A stretch of 64,000 bases of DNA from the NCBI GenBank assembly GCA_002189035.1, contig NEEC01000018.1, forward strand, positions 372,001-436,000, given 5' to 3'. The position numbers were made by a program, and so were the translations under genes. Origin of the DNA: Utricularia gibba (lineage: Eukaryota; Streptophyta; Magnoliopsida; Lamiales; Lentibulariaceae). Of the stretch, positions 1 through 12,129 are shown in pieces; the first letter of the stretch is position 1; each line of letters opens with the position of its first letter. The notes under the pieces were generated by a model. It made no database searches, had not been told where the DNA came from, and was given only the letters and a program-made list of their open reading frames with translations.

Positions 1-2585
1 TAAAAACATTTTGAAGGACTTAAGATCAATAAAAGGTCCCATAAAGTTATCACTGAATCTATAAGCTATCTCATGCAAGTGTATATACAAAGAACAATGA
101 AAAAAACTCTTGGATAATCAGATTTTCATTGATTGCATTGTTGCAACATTATTTCTCATTACTAATATGTTATCCACGTATAGTATGAGAAATATGGTTA
201 TCAAGCCATTTAACTTCTTCTATACACAAGGTTCATCTTCATTTTGAGAGAAACCAAACTCTTTGATCATCTCACCAAATTTGATATTCCAACTTCTTGA
301 ACCTTGCTTTTACCCATAAATGGATTTGTTTAGTTTACATACTTTACTAGGATCTTGTGTGAAATCTTCAAGTTGTGTCATGTACACTTCCTCAGCTAAA
401 TTTCCATTTAGGAAAGCTGTTTTCACATTAATCAACCATATCTCATAATCAAAATGAGCAGCAATGGCAAGTAAAATTCGAATGGACTTTAGCATAGCAA
501 CACATAAGAAGGTTTCGTCATAATCAATACCTTGTTTTTTACAATACCCTTTTGTCATAAGTCGTGCCTTATAGGTAGATATATTTCCATCCATGTCAGC
601 TTTCCTTTTGAATACCCATTTGCATCCAATAGGATTTACTCCATCTGGAGCATTGACCAATGTTCTCATACATGGAATCCATTTCTGCGATCATGGCAAC
701 AAGCCATTTATTTGACTCAACACTTCTGATTGCTTCGTCACAAGTCCAACGTTCCTCATCTAATATGAGATCACCCATGCCTTCAACATCAACAATAAAA
801 CCATATCTTATTAAAGGGTCACATTGTCGGACTGATCTTATGATAGAAAATGTGCTTGGTGCATTTGGCAAGTGAGATTGCTCAGGTTGATTGCTTACTA
901 GTACATTACCAGCTTTTGGGATACAATTTCGAGATGGTGAGCCTAGGTTAACTTTTGAGTCACCCATTGGTGCCTCTATAGGTGTTGTTGACTCTTCTGA
1001 ACCATCTCTTCAAGTTCAAAACGACTCCTACTTGCTTCTTTGAGGAGAAATTTTTTCTCTAGAAAGACAGCATTCCTTGAGATGAAAACCTTTCCCTCTT
1101 GAGGATGATACAAGTAGTATCCCTTAGTTTTTTTTGTGGATATCCCAAAAAGAAACATTTATCAAATTTGTTCTCCAACTTATCTGACTTCAACCTTTTT
1201 ATATAAGCAAGTCATTCCCAAGCTTTGAGGTAGGAGAAACTTGATTTTCTACCAGTCCAAATCTCATAAGGAGTGGTTTCAACCGATTTCGATGGGGACT
1301 TGTTCAAAACATGAGCCACTGTCTCATAAGCTTTGGTAGTTCTGCAAAACGCATTATGGATTGAACCATGTCAAGCAAAGTTCAATTTCTCCTTTCAAAA
1401 ACACCATTGTACTCAGGTGTATCAGGAGGAGTTCTTTCTGAGACAATATCATTGTCTTTCAAATGATTCTTGAGTTCATTACTCAAATATTCCCCACCAC
1501 GCTCAAGTTGGTTCTCGACCTCTATCCGAAACTCTTTGAACTTTTCAAAGGCTTCAAACTTGCATTTCATCAAGTAGATGCATCTATATCTTGAATGGTC
1601 ATTTGTAAAAGTGATGAAATACGAGAAAACTCCTCTAGGAGTGATATTCATTGGGCCACATACATCAAAATGTATTAAATCAATAAATTTTCAGTTCTTT
1701 ATCCTTTTCCCAGAAAAAGGTTGCTTTGTCATTTTGTTCAATAAACAGGATTCACATGTTTACTAAGATTCATAATCTTCTGAGTCCAAATATCCCAATC
1801 GATATAAATACTCAACACGCTTCTTGTTTATGTGGCCTAAACAACAATGCTAAAGGTATGAATTCAAGACATTGTCAATCCTTGGCATTTTTATACACAT
1901 GTGAATTTGTTCTTAATCATACTGATCCAAAACATATTTTTCGTTTACTATCATCCTAATACCATAATGCACATTCTCACGTCGTATGGAAAAACAATTG
2001 TTCTTTATAAAAAATTCGAAACCAATCTTGTCCAAATAAGAAATAGAGACGATATTGTTAGACAATGAGGGAACATAATGAATAGAATCTAATTCAAGAG
2101 ATAATCCTGAAGATAGGGCGATGTGGCAAGTCCCAACTGCCATGGCACCAACTTGTGCATTATTCCCAACTCTTAGGTCAACATCGCCTTTCTTCAAGAT
2201 TCAACTACTTATTAGTGCAACTGTAAGCACCATAACCAGAATCTAATACCCATGAACCATTCTTGATAGTAGTGCTAATCTCAATCATGTGTATACCTAA
2301 AGCTAAATTCCCATTCTGCTTCTTGCCCTTGATTGACTCTAGGTAAGCTTTGTAGTTTTTCTTCCAATGACCAAATTTCCCACAATGAAAACATTCACCC
2401 TTAGCCGGTTTTTCAATTGACTTCTTCTTCTTGATCTTACTTTTAGCTTTGAGTTTCTTGTCTCTACTCTTCTTCTTGGAAACCGTTTTCCTTGAAGAGA
2501 CAAGCATGACATTCTTTTGTTCCTTTGTGATAGTTGTCTCAATAGACTTAAGTAATTGAATTAACTCAGGAATAGTTTGATCCAT
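1..2585 (-). mobile_element. Ty1/copia retrotransposon relic A (gag to RT, degenerate, runs off left edge)
   Basis: Read on the minus strand the pieces follow copia order. A Gag zinc knuckle and protease start lie at 2205-2585 (CFHCGKFGHW, then WVLDSG). A protease/GAG-pre-integrase stretch lies at 1913-2197 and an integrase core fragment at 1382-1651. Reverse transcriptase follows from about 967 down to 310 (IDYDETF, AMLKSIRILLAIAAH, KTAFLNG, EEVYMTQ). Frames break between every piece. The last cysteine of the knuckle is replaced by tyrosine, and the first catalytic aspartate of RT (normally DVKTAFLNG) reads NVKTAFLNG, so the element is dead. RNase H and a 3' LTR would lie left of the window; bases 1-300 continue the same degenerate pol. 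Domain calls are family knowledge applied to visible motifs. Confidence 0.9.
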
Positions 2586-3300
2586 TTAATTGATCTTTAT
2601 CAAATGTAATCTACTTCCACTATGTCTTTTGAGATGGTAACCCCCTTTACTAACAAAATGAGAAAATCAAATTTTCTTAGGGGGATAGTGTCCCATTTCA
2701 TTCATCTCCACCTTGACTGTAGCCAGTAAGCTTTAATGAATGAAACATGTAGTCATCTTATGCTAATTGTATCTCTCATACAATCACTATATCATTGAGT
2801 CATCAACTCTTGATGTAAAAACTATTTACCTCAATCTTTCCTCCAATTTTACCGACCTTGGCTTTAGTCAACAAGTTGATAAAACCAATTAAGCCAACTC
2901 ACTTTGAATCTAATTTCATAATTTGAACATGCCATGTATAGTGGAGAGCTTGATAGTAGTAAATAACTCAAATAACTCTATGCACTAAAAATGACTCTTG
3001 ATCTCTTTATGTCAATGGAATAAATAAGTTTAATTATTTAGTAGGGGATTTTTCCATAGGTAACTCTTGCACTATGAATATTGATGTCCTATTAGATAGG
3101 CATCTTGACAATCCTTGTCTTTTCGTTCATAACACATCGCTTGACAATGTAAGACTTGTAATCTCTTCTAGAATTGATCAAGGAGATTTGTTTTTTTGAA
3201 GGAGATAGAGATTGTTATATTGATGATTCATGCCAATCAGAGTCTTGGAATGCAAGCCCTGAATATAGCAAAGATGAGGGTCAAACGTAATGTGGCATTT
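2586..3300. other. Unassigned AT-rich stretch between two copia relics
   Basis: No open frame with recognisable similarity is visible. It lies immediately upstream (minus orientation) of the zinc-knuckle fragment of relic A, so decayed gag or 5' untranslated/LTR sequence of that element is the likeliest content. No boundary motif could be fixed. Confidence 0.4.
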
Positions 3301-3303
3301 GTT

Positions 3304-6200
3304 CTATGAGGTAATTTTGTGGACAAAAAAGAGATTAACGTGGAATTGAGGTACATAGAGAATATTTTGTAGGCATAAAGTAGAACTAATGATCAATATG
3401 CCCACATATGTCACATTAACCTTCATTCCATTAGAAAAGCTAACATAGGTTGATGTGGGATTGAAATTAGAAAACAAGTGTAAACTAGAACGCATATAAT
3501 CACTTGCCTCTAAATTTATAATCCATATGTCAGGTGATGATAGCATGCATTTGGGAACAAATCAGGTATGGAGTTCATGAGAGAAACAAGGTGTACTCAA
3601 AAAAGGCACAACTATAGTGGGCTTTATGTTTTTAGATTTTGCTGCTTGTAGATGTTTGATGCGTGTTATTTCCACAACAAATTTTAATATTTTTAAAACT
3701 CGTAAAACACAGAAGTGTAGTACGGGTGTCAAACACAGGGAGTTGTTTTTCAATGAATGATGAGGTTACACCGAATACAACTATCACGATTTGTAAACAG
3801 TTTTTTAAGTAAAGGTACGAGAAACATAAATGATGTTTGAGTAAGGAGGTAAGAGGGTTTTAAGAAAACAACAGAAATAAACACAAGCGATGAACCTTAA
3901 CTAACGTGAATGTTCATGGGTTGGAATCCTGTCCAGCTATGTTCGTTGCATCTTCACTCTTCTTTGGTCTTCTCGCGTACTCGATCATAGAAGTAAGGAA
4001 TTGTCTACCTTCCCTTACACTCTCTTGCAAGAAGGCACGGGAATAGCCCGACATTGCTCCTCCTTAGACGAACATGAAGATAAAAGGTTTTGCCAACATA
4101 CCTTCACGACCAAATTGCGCGTGTGTGCCTAAGTGTTGCCAATGACCCAATAAGTCTATATACAAGGTCTCTATTTGTCCATTAATCCTGAGGTATGGCC
4201 ATAGACAAAACATTGTCTTCCTCCTGCCAAAAGGCCATAGAGTTGGTACCCTCTACCTTGCCCCTCTCCAAAACTCGCGGGAAGTGATCAGCTAATCATG
4301 AATCTTGAATAAGGGTACTATTACAGAAAGACTGTAATCATAGTCGTGCAAAGACATACGGAACCTGTTCAGATTCAAAGAAGAGATGAAGATAAGCTAA
4401 CGAAATGTAGATCTGGGGGTATCCCAACCCAGAAAAGGAAGTTTCTAGCTGCAAATGGCCATACAAACTAAAGAAAACGAAAGCATATTCTAGAGAGAAG
4501 CTAGAGAATAATCCTCTAGAGAGAGAAACAAAAGTCTAAATTGAATTGAAAATTCTAAAAACTTGTTCGAACTGAACTGAGCTGAACTATTTTGTCTGAG
4601 TTTTCATGTTCCTCTGGTTATGCTGGACTTGGGGTGACTTGCAAGGAAGCTTCTGTTCTGACAATGGTATGCTAATGATTTCGTCTATCAAAAACTCCTG
4701 TGTTCCGCACGTCAAGGCTCATGATTCGGCGTCTGCAGTCTTCTGGAAATCAAGGGGGTGTCAGCTCGGGAAGATCCATTTTGTCGCCATCTGTTGCCCT
4801 CGTTCTCTCACTTCCTGCCACGTGTGTGCCTTTAGAAAAACTTAAATAAAACTAGCAAAAATATTAGATAAAATATAAGATTTAGGATAATTACCCTAAA
4901 CTAGATAAAAGTCTAAATCTCATATTATAAACTCCTAATTAGACAATTCTAATCACATCTAGACATAAAAACAATATAATAAATAGTGAGAAATTGACAC
5001 TTAACAATGATGTACGATGATCTCTTTGTAAAAGTGATTTTGGGCCCTCTATTTTTGGAACTTCATGATGCTGTTCTTGTCCCTGTGCCACAATGTTATT
5101 AGCATAAGTTTGTTTTGACCAAGCACTAGGTCTATGCAAGTCACTTTTGTGTTTGTAATGAGCTTCATCTTATGACCTTCATAACAACCAACAATTTTGT
5201 AGCATTTATCCACGATGTGGTTGTGAAGTCCACAATATGTGCAATCAGTTTCAGCTGGCCTTGAAGAATTAGGAAAATGATAATAGTTTTTAAAGGCATA
5301 GTTAGAGCACCCACAATACTTGCAAACAAACTTTGAGGAATCCTTGATATTCATGGCTGACCTTATTGATCCTCATTTGCCCATATGTGTCATGAGTACA
5401 AAACTTTCTATGAGTGTGGGGAGGACAAGAACCTTTCAGTATTGCTCTTTCTAAAAAACTACATTATACACCTCATCAAAATTGCGAGGATCAGCTCTAA
5501 CAAACATCGATGATCGTATTGCATTATATTCTTTATTGAGAGAGGTCAGAGACTTAAACACTCTATCCTTGAAGGCTTGGAGCGATATTCATCATATTCT
5601 TCAAAATATTCATTTTTGCCCTCCCTACATTACAATGTAGTAAAGGCTGATGGAGATCATATTCTTCCCAAAAGGCTGTGAATTTATTGAATAAATTATC
5701 AACAATGTGGGTGCCCCTGAATTAAAGTTACCAATTTCATGTTTGGAGTTGAGCCACCTACCAAATCTCTAAGGTAGAATCCATCAATTGTATTATTTCA
5801 ATAGTATTGGGTTCAACACATCGATTCAACCAAGAAACCACCATTTCATTGCAACATTCCTAATCATCATAGTGAGGATCTGATTTTTCTAGGTTCTAAG
5901 CATCACCATTGATAAAGCTAAGTTTTAGCCTAATAGAGTGTCCCCTTCTGACTTGATGCACCTAGGTGAAGTAATTGGATCATTTCATAGGTACGTAGGT
6001 TAGCATGATTTCTCCATAGTATGTAGAGAGAATAGGGAAAGGGGATACTACAGCTAAAATATTTGTTCTGCTCATCAATGTCGCAAGGAGTTGTTTGAGA
6101 AACTCATATGAAACCATGGGAAAAACTGGTTTAACTATATTGATTTGAAGTTGGAGAAGGAACAACGGAGTTCCATGCTCGGATATTGTATAAGAAAATC
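3304..6200 (-). mobile_element. Ty1/copia retrotransposon relic B (gag/protease), split by a solo LTR
   Basis: On the minus strand a Gag amino-terminal region (about 5400-6200, many frame breaks) leads to a plant-copia Gag zinc finger at 5049-5354 (CTYCGLHNHIVDKCYK). A protease-like segment follows at 3304-3546 (WIINLEASDYM, LQNILYVPQFHVNL). In the protease segment the usual LDSGA active site reads LEASD, so the catalytic Asp-Ser-Gly is lost. The Gag and protease parts are separated by the solo LTR at 3657-5006, which explains the otherwise unusual gap. The zinc finger differs from that of relic A, so two different copia lineages lie side by side. Integrase and RT of relic B were not found. 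Confidence 0.8.
3657..5006 (-). repeat. Solo LTR (family 1), inserted in copia relic B
   Basis: Read on the minus strand it begins TGTTAAGTGTCA and ends ACACGCATCA. It aligns along most of its length with 60310-61526 on the plus strand. Shared blocks include TACAGTCTTTCTGTAA, AACAACTCCCTG and the CTAATTAGGAG area near the 5' end. Flanking five-base stretches are ATGTT (3652-3656) and ATGAT (5007-5011), a near-perfect target duplication. No internal retroelement sequence accompanies it, so it is best read as a solo LTR left by unequal recombination. It is more GC-rich than its surroundings. Confidence 0.82.
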
Positions 6201-6579
6201 AGAGTCTAGAGGAGAATATCTTGCGAGGATCATGTTGTCGGAGGATTTTGAATGAATATAGAGAATTGTTTTGTAAAATGTTTTAATACAATATCTCTAC
6301 TTGTACAACATATTTATATACAATAACTCTTAGATATATGTGTACAACTGTCACATTTCTATTAGTATATAATGAGCTAGTGCTAATGTTTCATCTTATC
6401 CAACGACAAGTTGTTGCATATTATGTGGACTTCCTTGATATGGGATTCAACAATGAGTGGTTGTCTTTTAATAATTTTGATATACCCAAGTCATTTTTTT
6501 TAGTTCAAAATATTGACTTTTTCTCCTTATTCTTGGATTTATTCTTGCTCATGGGTACAACCTTCACAAATTACAAGTT

Positions 6580-8860
6580 AAGGGTCGACATCTAAACCTT
6601 GACTCGGTGAGTTAGGGTCGATGAGTTGAAGGCCTTGACCCCTCATTCGAGTTGACCCATTTTATTTAATTAAAACATAATTTTAATTAAAATATACCTT
6701 GAAAATTAAATAAATCATACAAAATCATTATAAAAAAAGAATATAAAGTATAAATTCATTTTGTATGATTTTATGTTTTTCTCCTCCTTATTCCAAGCTT
6801 GGGACTATCAATGTAAAACATTAACAGAGCTAAAAACGTTTTTTGGTTAGTTACATTTAAAAAATTAAAGAAAATAAAACAAAACAAAGATAAATTTACT
6901 TAGTTTTTGAAGAGGATGAATCATCATCATCATCATTGTCATCCTTGAAGAAATTTTGTAATCTTTAATCCGCAGCAATCCAATCTTTTAGGCAAATGCA
7001 AGCTTCCAAGGTAGTTGCAAATAACGATGGTCTTGTAGAAGTTAGAAATCTACCTAACAAACTAAACACACTCTCGAATACAACCATGGAGGCAGGTGTT
7101 GTTAGGATGTCTCTTGCAACTTGTCATAAAGTATGATAAAGAGAAACTTGTGTTTTATACCACTTCAAAATAAAGGTGTCTCCCTTGAAATGATGCTGAT
7201 GAGTTGCATTGTACAAAACAACCTCATTAGCTTTTATGGTTTTGTTTGATGAAGCAGCTATCATAGAGTAATAATCATAAGAAGCAAATATAGGGGCACC
7301 AATCTCATGGCTAGATGTTGTGTTACCAATATCAAGTTCATATAAATCATACACGGGTGACAATGATTCAACAACATTATCATACATACTTTTAAAATCT
7401 AAACATTTCCCTACAAAACTAAAATTATTCAAATAATCACAAAAAAATTCAATCCCATTTGCAAACCAATAGCTTTTACACATGGTCAAGCATATTAGTA
7501 ACAAGGAATAAAGCAGGTATGGTTTCAAAATACTTTAAAAACCTTTTGACCATAGTGGTAATAATAGCGACAATGATCTTATTGTTAAAAAACTTGTTAA
7601 CATAGCAGCTATAGAAACTAAAGCAAGTAGCATAAGATGAGTAATAGGATAATAAATGCCAATAAAAATCTTCATAATCTTGTAGAAAACTTCCAATAAT
7701 TAAATTAGAATATCAAATTTCACATAAATATCATCATGAATTTAAATATCTAGCTCATTATGCATACTCAAAAACAATGAAACAATATCTTTATATGGAA
7801 TAAAAGACCTAAGTATAATAAATGTAGAATTCCACCTAGTGGATGAATCTCCTTCTAAAGTTCTAAAAGGAACATTTTTAATTTCACATAGTTGTTTAAA
7901 AGAAGTTTTATAAATACTAGATCTTTTACTTACCAATTTATATATAAAAGCCAATGCATATTTCATATCATTTAAGTCTATAGCATCTTGCAGACACAAA
8001 TTTAGAATATGGCAAATACATATGGATCTAAAAAACATCTATTTAACATAGGATTCATAGATGACTTCTAGATTATAATAGTAGTAGCATTATTAGAGGC
8101 ATTATCAAGATTGATATTGAAAATATGATCAAGAATTAAATACTCAATGCAAATATTAATAATAAACTCAGCTGTTTGTATATCAATCCAAGAATTCTCT
8201 TTTGCACTATTCATTGGCTATCAATCCAATGAATACTTAAAACAATATGATATTCTCCAATATCTCCACATTTACCATTGATATCAAAAAAAATTAAACT
8301 AAACATATGATATCTAATAATTTGAAGAATCAAAATCCCAAAAATCATGAATCATACTAGTATAAATCAATATACAACAAATTAGAAATGGAAAAAAAGG
8401 ATTGAACAAGGGTTTCAAAGCAATTAACAGACACAAAATAAAAAAAATAGGAAATTCAAGAAAAATAAAAAAATAGAAATTAAAGTAATGATGGTTAAAA
8501 GTTTAAGAATCAGTTCTTCAAACAAAAAATTGCAATTATTGTTGGTAGTCATGTAATTGAGACTGAAAAACAAAACGTTGGTCTCTACTTAGGTTTAATG
8601 AAGAAATAGAATGCAATGCAAGCTTTAAATTTAAATATTATAATGAAAAATTGGGTTTAGTTGTTAGCCCGTTAGTCCAAACTTTAAATTTTTGTAGAAA
8701 AATTGAAAAAAAAAAATCAAATTTTACCTTAAACTAGGCTTAACTCACCAGGTCAATCCTAACTCATTTTCCATGAATCCAAAATCCGACCCTAGATGGG
8801 TTGACTCGTCGGATTTACGAGTCGACGCTGACTTGTGTCCAGATCTATTGTTGCTTCACA
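6580..8860 (-). mobile_element. hAT-superfamily transposon relic (Ac-like transposase, broken)
   Basis: The minus strand carries transposase pieces in the expected order. A segment at 7742-8038 has CHILNLCLQDA and STRWNSTFIILRS, typical of the hAT catalytic region. 7124-7528 and its continuation to about 6960 carry the carboxy-terminal dimerisation domain: ARDILTTPASMVVFESVFS, GRFLTSTRPSL, then CLKDWI. Frames are broken, and the amino-terminal BED finger was not recognised. The edges near 6590-6660 and 8740-8850 share a GC-richer subterminal theme (GACTCG, GAGTTG, GGGTTGACTCG) against an AT-rich interior, as expected of hAT ends. Exact TIRs and target duplication could not be fixed. Residues 6338-6595 on the plus strand are not a gene I recognise. 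Confidence 0.82.
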
Positions 8861-8869
8861 AATACTCCT

Positions 8870-10880
8870 TTGACACAATATTTGACTCATCATAAATCAA
8901 TAGGATGACCGCATTGTTTCATAAGGAACTCTATTACTAAATAAAGTCATAATTTTTGTTAAAAACATTAACCCCCGAGAGATGGAAGCGACAAACAGAG
9001 ACAACGCGAAATTTGGCTCTCGGTTCAAGGGTTGGACTCCAATAGAGTTTCATCGGAAGACGGCACGGGCCCAGTCCATTGGAGATGCTTGGCGTGCAAC
9101 TGCGAATCATCTGTGTCGAATTTGGCATTATAAATATCATCCTGGACGCTGATTCTTTATTTATGACTCATGGATCTGAATCTTCAGAAGTGCCATAATT
9201 CTGGTTTGTTGGCAATGAATTAACTACATCGCACATGAAAATGAAACTTCCACGCCAAATAACTACAGCACTGTAGTATCTGTGGCAAGCTGTTGCTTTT
9301 CTTGTTGTTCAGGTTAAGTGTATGACTGATGACAGTTTTTTTACCTGCTTGAATGTGGAACATGTTTTTCAATCTTCCAAGGAGCCCCACTGATGAAGTA
9401 AATGCAATCTCTTTTCTTTGTAAGAGAACTCATAAGCAAATCGTGTAATGCTTTACACTGGTGGATGAGATACATTAACGAGCGTTTCGAATAGGGGCTT
9501 CACTTAAACCTACGTCGATTATGTTCGATTTTCACATTTTCAGATTGATGGGTTTTCTGTTACACCTTCCTCTTCTTTGCCCTTTTCGTTTGGAGCCTTA
9601 AATTGAGACCTGTTGCAATATGTTGTAGGACCAAGTCCTCGTATGAAGTGAAGTGCATTACTTGACGAGGATGCTGCAGAAGCGAAGCTGCTGCTGGCTA
9701 CGACTGGTGGGGTTGCAACTTCCAGGCAGATGACTCTGTCAGGCCGAGGACAGCACCAGACTCATGACATTTCTTTCCCACTGTCTAAAATTTTACGCAG
9801 TTTGGTGAACCTTTTATCCACTACGGGAAAAAATCGCAAGTTTGGCACTTTCTTTCTTGTTTTCAAAAAATATCTTTAAATCAGTTTGAGTAAACACATC
9901 AATCTTTTTGAAGATACGAAAATAAGGCATTATCCATAATGTGGGTTGGCAGGCAGGAGGCATTTGTGGGCATTGATTTGTAGCATGAAATGTACGAATT
10001 GTTGGGTTAGGTGAAGCTAAAAGTAACATGGGGTGGGGTGTGCGGTGACGAAGAGCGAGTAATGATCCTTGGACCATGGAGAGATGCATAGATAGATAGA
10101 TATTCCCGTAGCAGCAGCAGCAGCAGCAACAGCGTAGCACACCCCACCCCCACCCCACACAGGCAGCCGGCAGAGCGCAGGAGCAGGCACTGCACTGCGT
10201 CAATGAAGGATACGATACGCATGCAGCAATTAATGTTCACAAGCACTGCAGCTTTCCTCGACGATGCCAAGAATAGAGAGGCCCTTGTCTGGCTGCCTTC
10301 CGGCGCGAGTTGAGGTCCAAGTCCAAGGCCAAGGGATGGCTGGCTGGCTGTGTGGTCCACCCTACCCGATACGTTATATGTTCTCATCACATCTAAGCGA
10401 TTTTTTGTTAAGGGCTAGGGGATGGATTTCTTTACTTATTTAAGATATGCAGCTTAAATTGTCTTCAACATGATCACATTTGATTTAGTATTATAACAAA
10501 ATATCAACATGTTTTAGCAAAATCAGCGTATAAAAATAGAGATAAAAACATTTGATACAGCATGAAAAGATATTTTATTATTTAATGCATGACTATCATG
10601 GAACATAAACTAATTTTCTAGTTAAGTTTCATATATGAATAATCCCCTCTTACACAATGCTCTTTACCAAACACGTTCAAATTTTATCAAATTTAACATC
10701 TGTATGCAAACTAACCTGGAACAAATTGTTCAGGGGGTTTTAAATCACATATTACACATATCCTAGATGCAATAAGATTAAGGTAAGATCGTGGAAAATA
10801 ATGATTTAGGGAAGAAGGCAGTATATATGCATGGACTGCACTCGCAAATGGTTCACATAATCTGACTGGTTATTGAATGA
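8870..10880. other. Low-copy-looking intergenic DNA with no supported gene
   Basis: This stretch is more GC-balanced than the repeats around it. It contains a CAG-type microsatellite at about 10110-10132, C-rich tracts near 10140-10160, and promoter-like GGCCCA/TGGACTGGGCC sequence near 9070. No reading frame shows a known domain or a convincing exon chain. The minus-strand frame at 10007-10390 with its run of leucines is the CAG repeat read in another frame. Part of the right edge is probably 3' flank of the EPFL gene that ends at 10888. Confidence 0.4.
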
Positions 10881-10887
10881 TGAGTGC

Positions 10888-11418
10888 CTACGGTTGATAT
10901 AACCTATTCCCACACCTGCACTTCCAAGCCAGAAGATAGTAGCTGTCATTGTCGTGCTCGTCGCCATCCTTATCTCCGTTCAGCAGCGAAAGAGAAGGAG
11001 AAGAAGAAGAAGAAGATGATGATGATGATGATGCCGATGAAGATGATGGACGAGGATCTGCGTTCATGTTTGTGAGGCGGTGTGGTGGAATTACGAGAGT
11101 CGCCTCGCAAGGTCTGCATCTCATGCATTTGTCCAGGCACGCAGGGGGCCTTGACCCCAACACTATCTTCCTCATTTCTGGCCTTTTCGCTTGCCCTTGG
11201 TTTCCTGAAACGGCCACCCCAAAACATTTACTTAGTGCGGTCCATGCTGAGGTCATTGGAAGCAAACAACTAAAGCTTTAGAGCAGGGATTGCTTGTAGA
11301 TTACCTGAACCCAGGCAGAGGATAAGAAGGATGGAAAGAAAGAAGGCTTTGAGACGCACAAGAGCCCCCCGGTGCTGCAGTTAGCAGGAGAAGCGAATGC
11401 TTTTATTTTCAACGACAT
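10888..11418 (-). CDS. EPIDERMAL PATTERNING FACTOR-like (EPFL) secreted cysteine-rich peptide
   Basis: EPFL peptides are secreted ligands of ERECTA-family receptor kinases and TMM that steer stomatal and growth patterning. Two exons are proposed, 11418-11305 and 11204-10888, with a GT-AG intron. Exon 2 encodes GSRPPACLDKC, MRCRPC, ATLVIPPH and, at the carboxy end, YYLLAWKCRCGNRLYQP. Its six cysteines fit the family scaffold. Exon 1 encodes a basic amino terminus and a hydrophobic stretch (FFLSILLILCLGS) suitable as a signal peptide. It stays in frame from the ATG only if one extra G is present in the run at 11365-11370. With it the total is 432 bases, 143 residues. The loop between Cys4 and Cys5 carries about 20 serines plus an Asp-rich stretch encoded by a microsatellite. 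The exon 2 call is firm; the start is inferred. Alternative: an extra exon ends before an acceptor-like site at 11375. Confidence 0.85.
10996..11052. repeat. GAA/GAT trinucleotide microsatellite inside the EPFL coding sequence
   Basis: On the plus strand runs of GAA pass into runs of GAT. On the coding (minus) strand these read as repeated TCA and TCT/TCC serine codons. The length is in frame, so repeat changes would lengthen or shorten the peptide loop without breaking it. Confidence 0.9.
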
Positions 11419-12129
11419 GCTTCAGGACGCAGCTTTCCGGGAGAGAGTGGCGGAGATGAAATGAAACAGAAAGCTTTGGAGTTCGACACCTCTTAAAAAG
11501 AGTAGTTTACTATCACCATTATTAGTATGTCAATTAAATGATTGTCTGACACTGGCAAACAAACGCCGTATGACTCCTCACTAGTCACTGCAGAAAACAA
11601 TGTAGTGTAGTGCAGTGTACTGCTATGACTTCTGTCTTGAAGGAAAGTGGCTGGTTTCTTTTCTTGGGAATCTTTCATCTCTTTCAGCTGGCTCGCCATT
11701 CTCAATCTCAAACTGTTTTCCATCGTTCACCTAACTGCTGGGGGTTACTGACAACCATTTTTCGTTTCTTCAGAAACGATCTGCGACTTCCCAAGTCTGA
11801 ACCTCGTCCCCTTCCCATGCCATTAGACTAAGAAGAGTCAAGTTGGATAGACTCAATTCTAAATATGTAGATTCAAGTTGGGATTTTAGTAGCTTTTGCA
11901 GCTACTAGATGAATTGCGTTCAAAGCTCAAGGATCACCAAAGAGCGTTTTCGCTTTCTTTTTTTGTTTTTGGTAGCATAAACCAGAAATATTCCAAGAGC
12001 TGTGTTTTTAAAGAATGCAATTAGAAAATAAGTATAATATGAAGAAGAATTAGTTCTGATAGCTAACAGTAAGTAAAGCGAGTTGGATCCAGAGAACAAA
12101 ATTGAGCCTGAGTGCCATTTTGTTCTCTT
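11419..12129. other. Spacer between EPFL and RBP47-like genes
   Basis: Both neighbours are on the minus strand, so this region should hold the EPFL promoter and leader (left part) and the RBP47-like 3' UTR (right part). No coding exon, repeat family or RNA gene was recognised. The short open frames here lack domain similarity. Confidence 0.5.

Noticed and set aside
10007-10390. Minus-strand frame with a run of leucines resembling a membrane segment
   Set aside because: The leucines come from a CAG-type microsatellite; no domain, start context or exon partner supports a gene.
10949-11281. Plus-strand acidic Glu/Asp-rich frame
   Set aside because: Antisense of the EPFL exon and its microsatellite.
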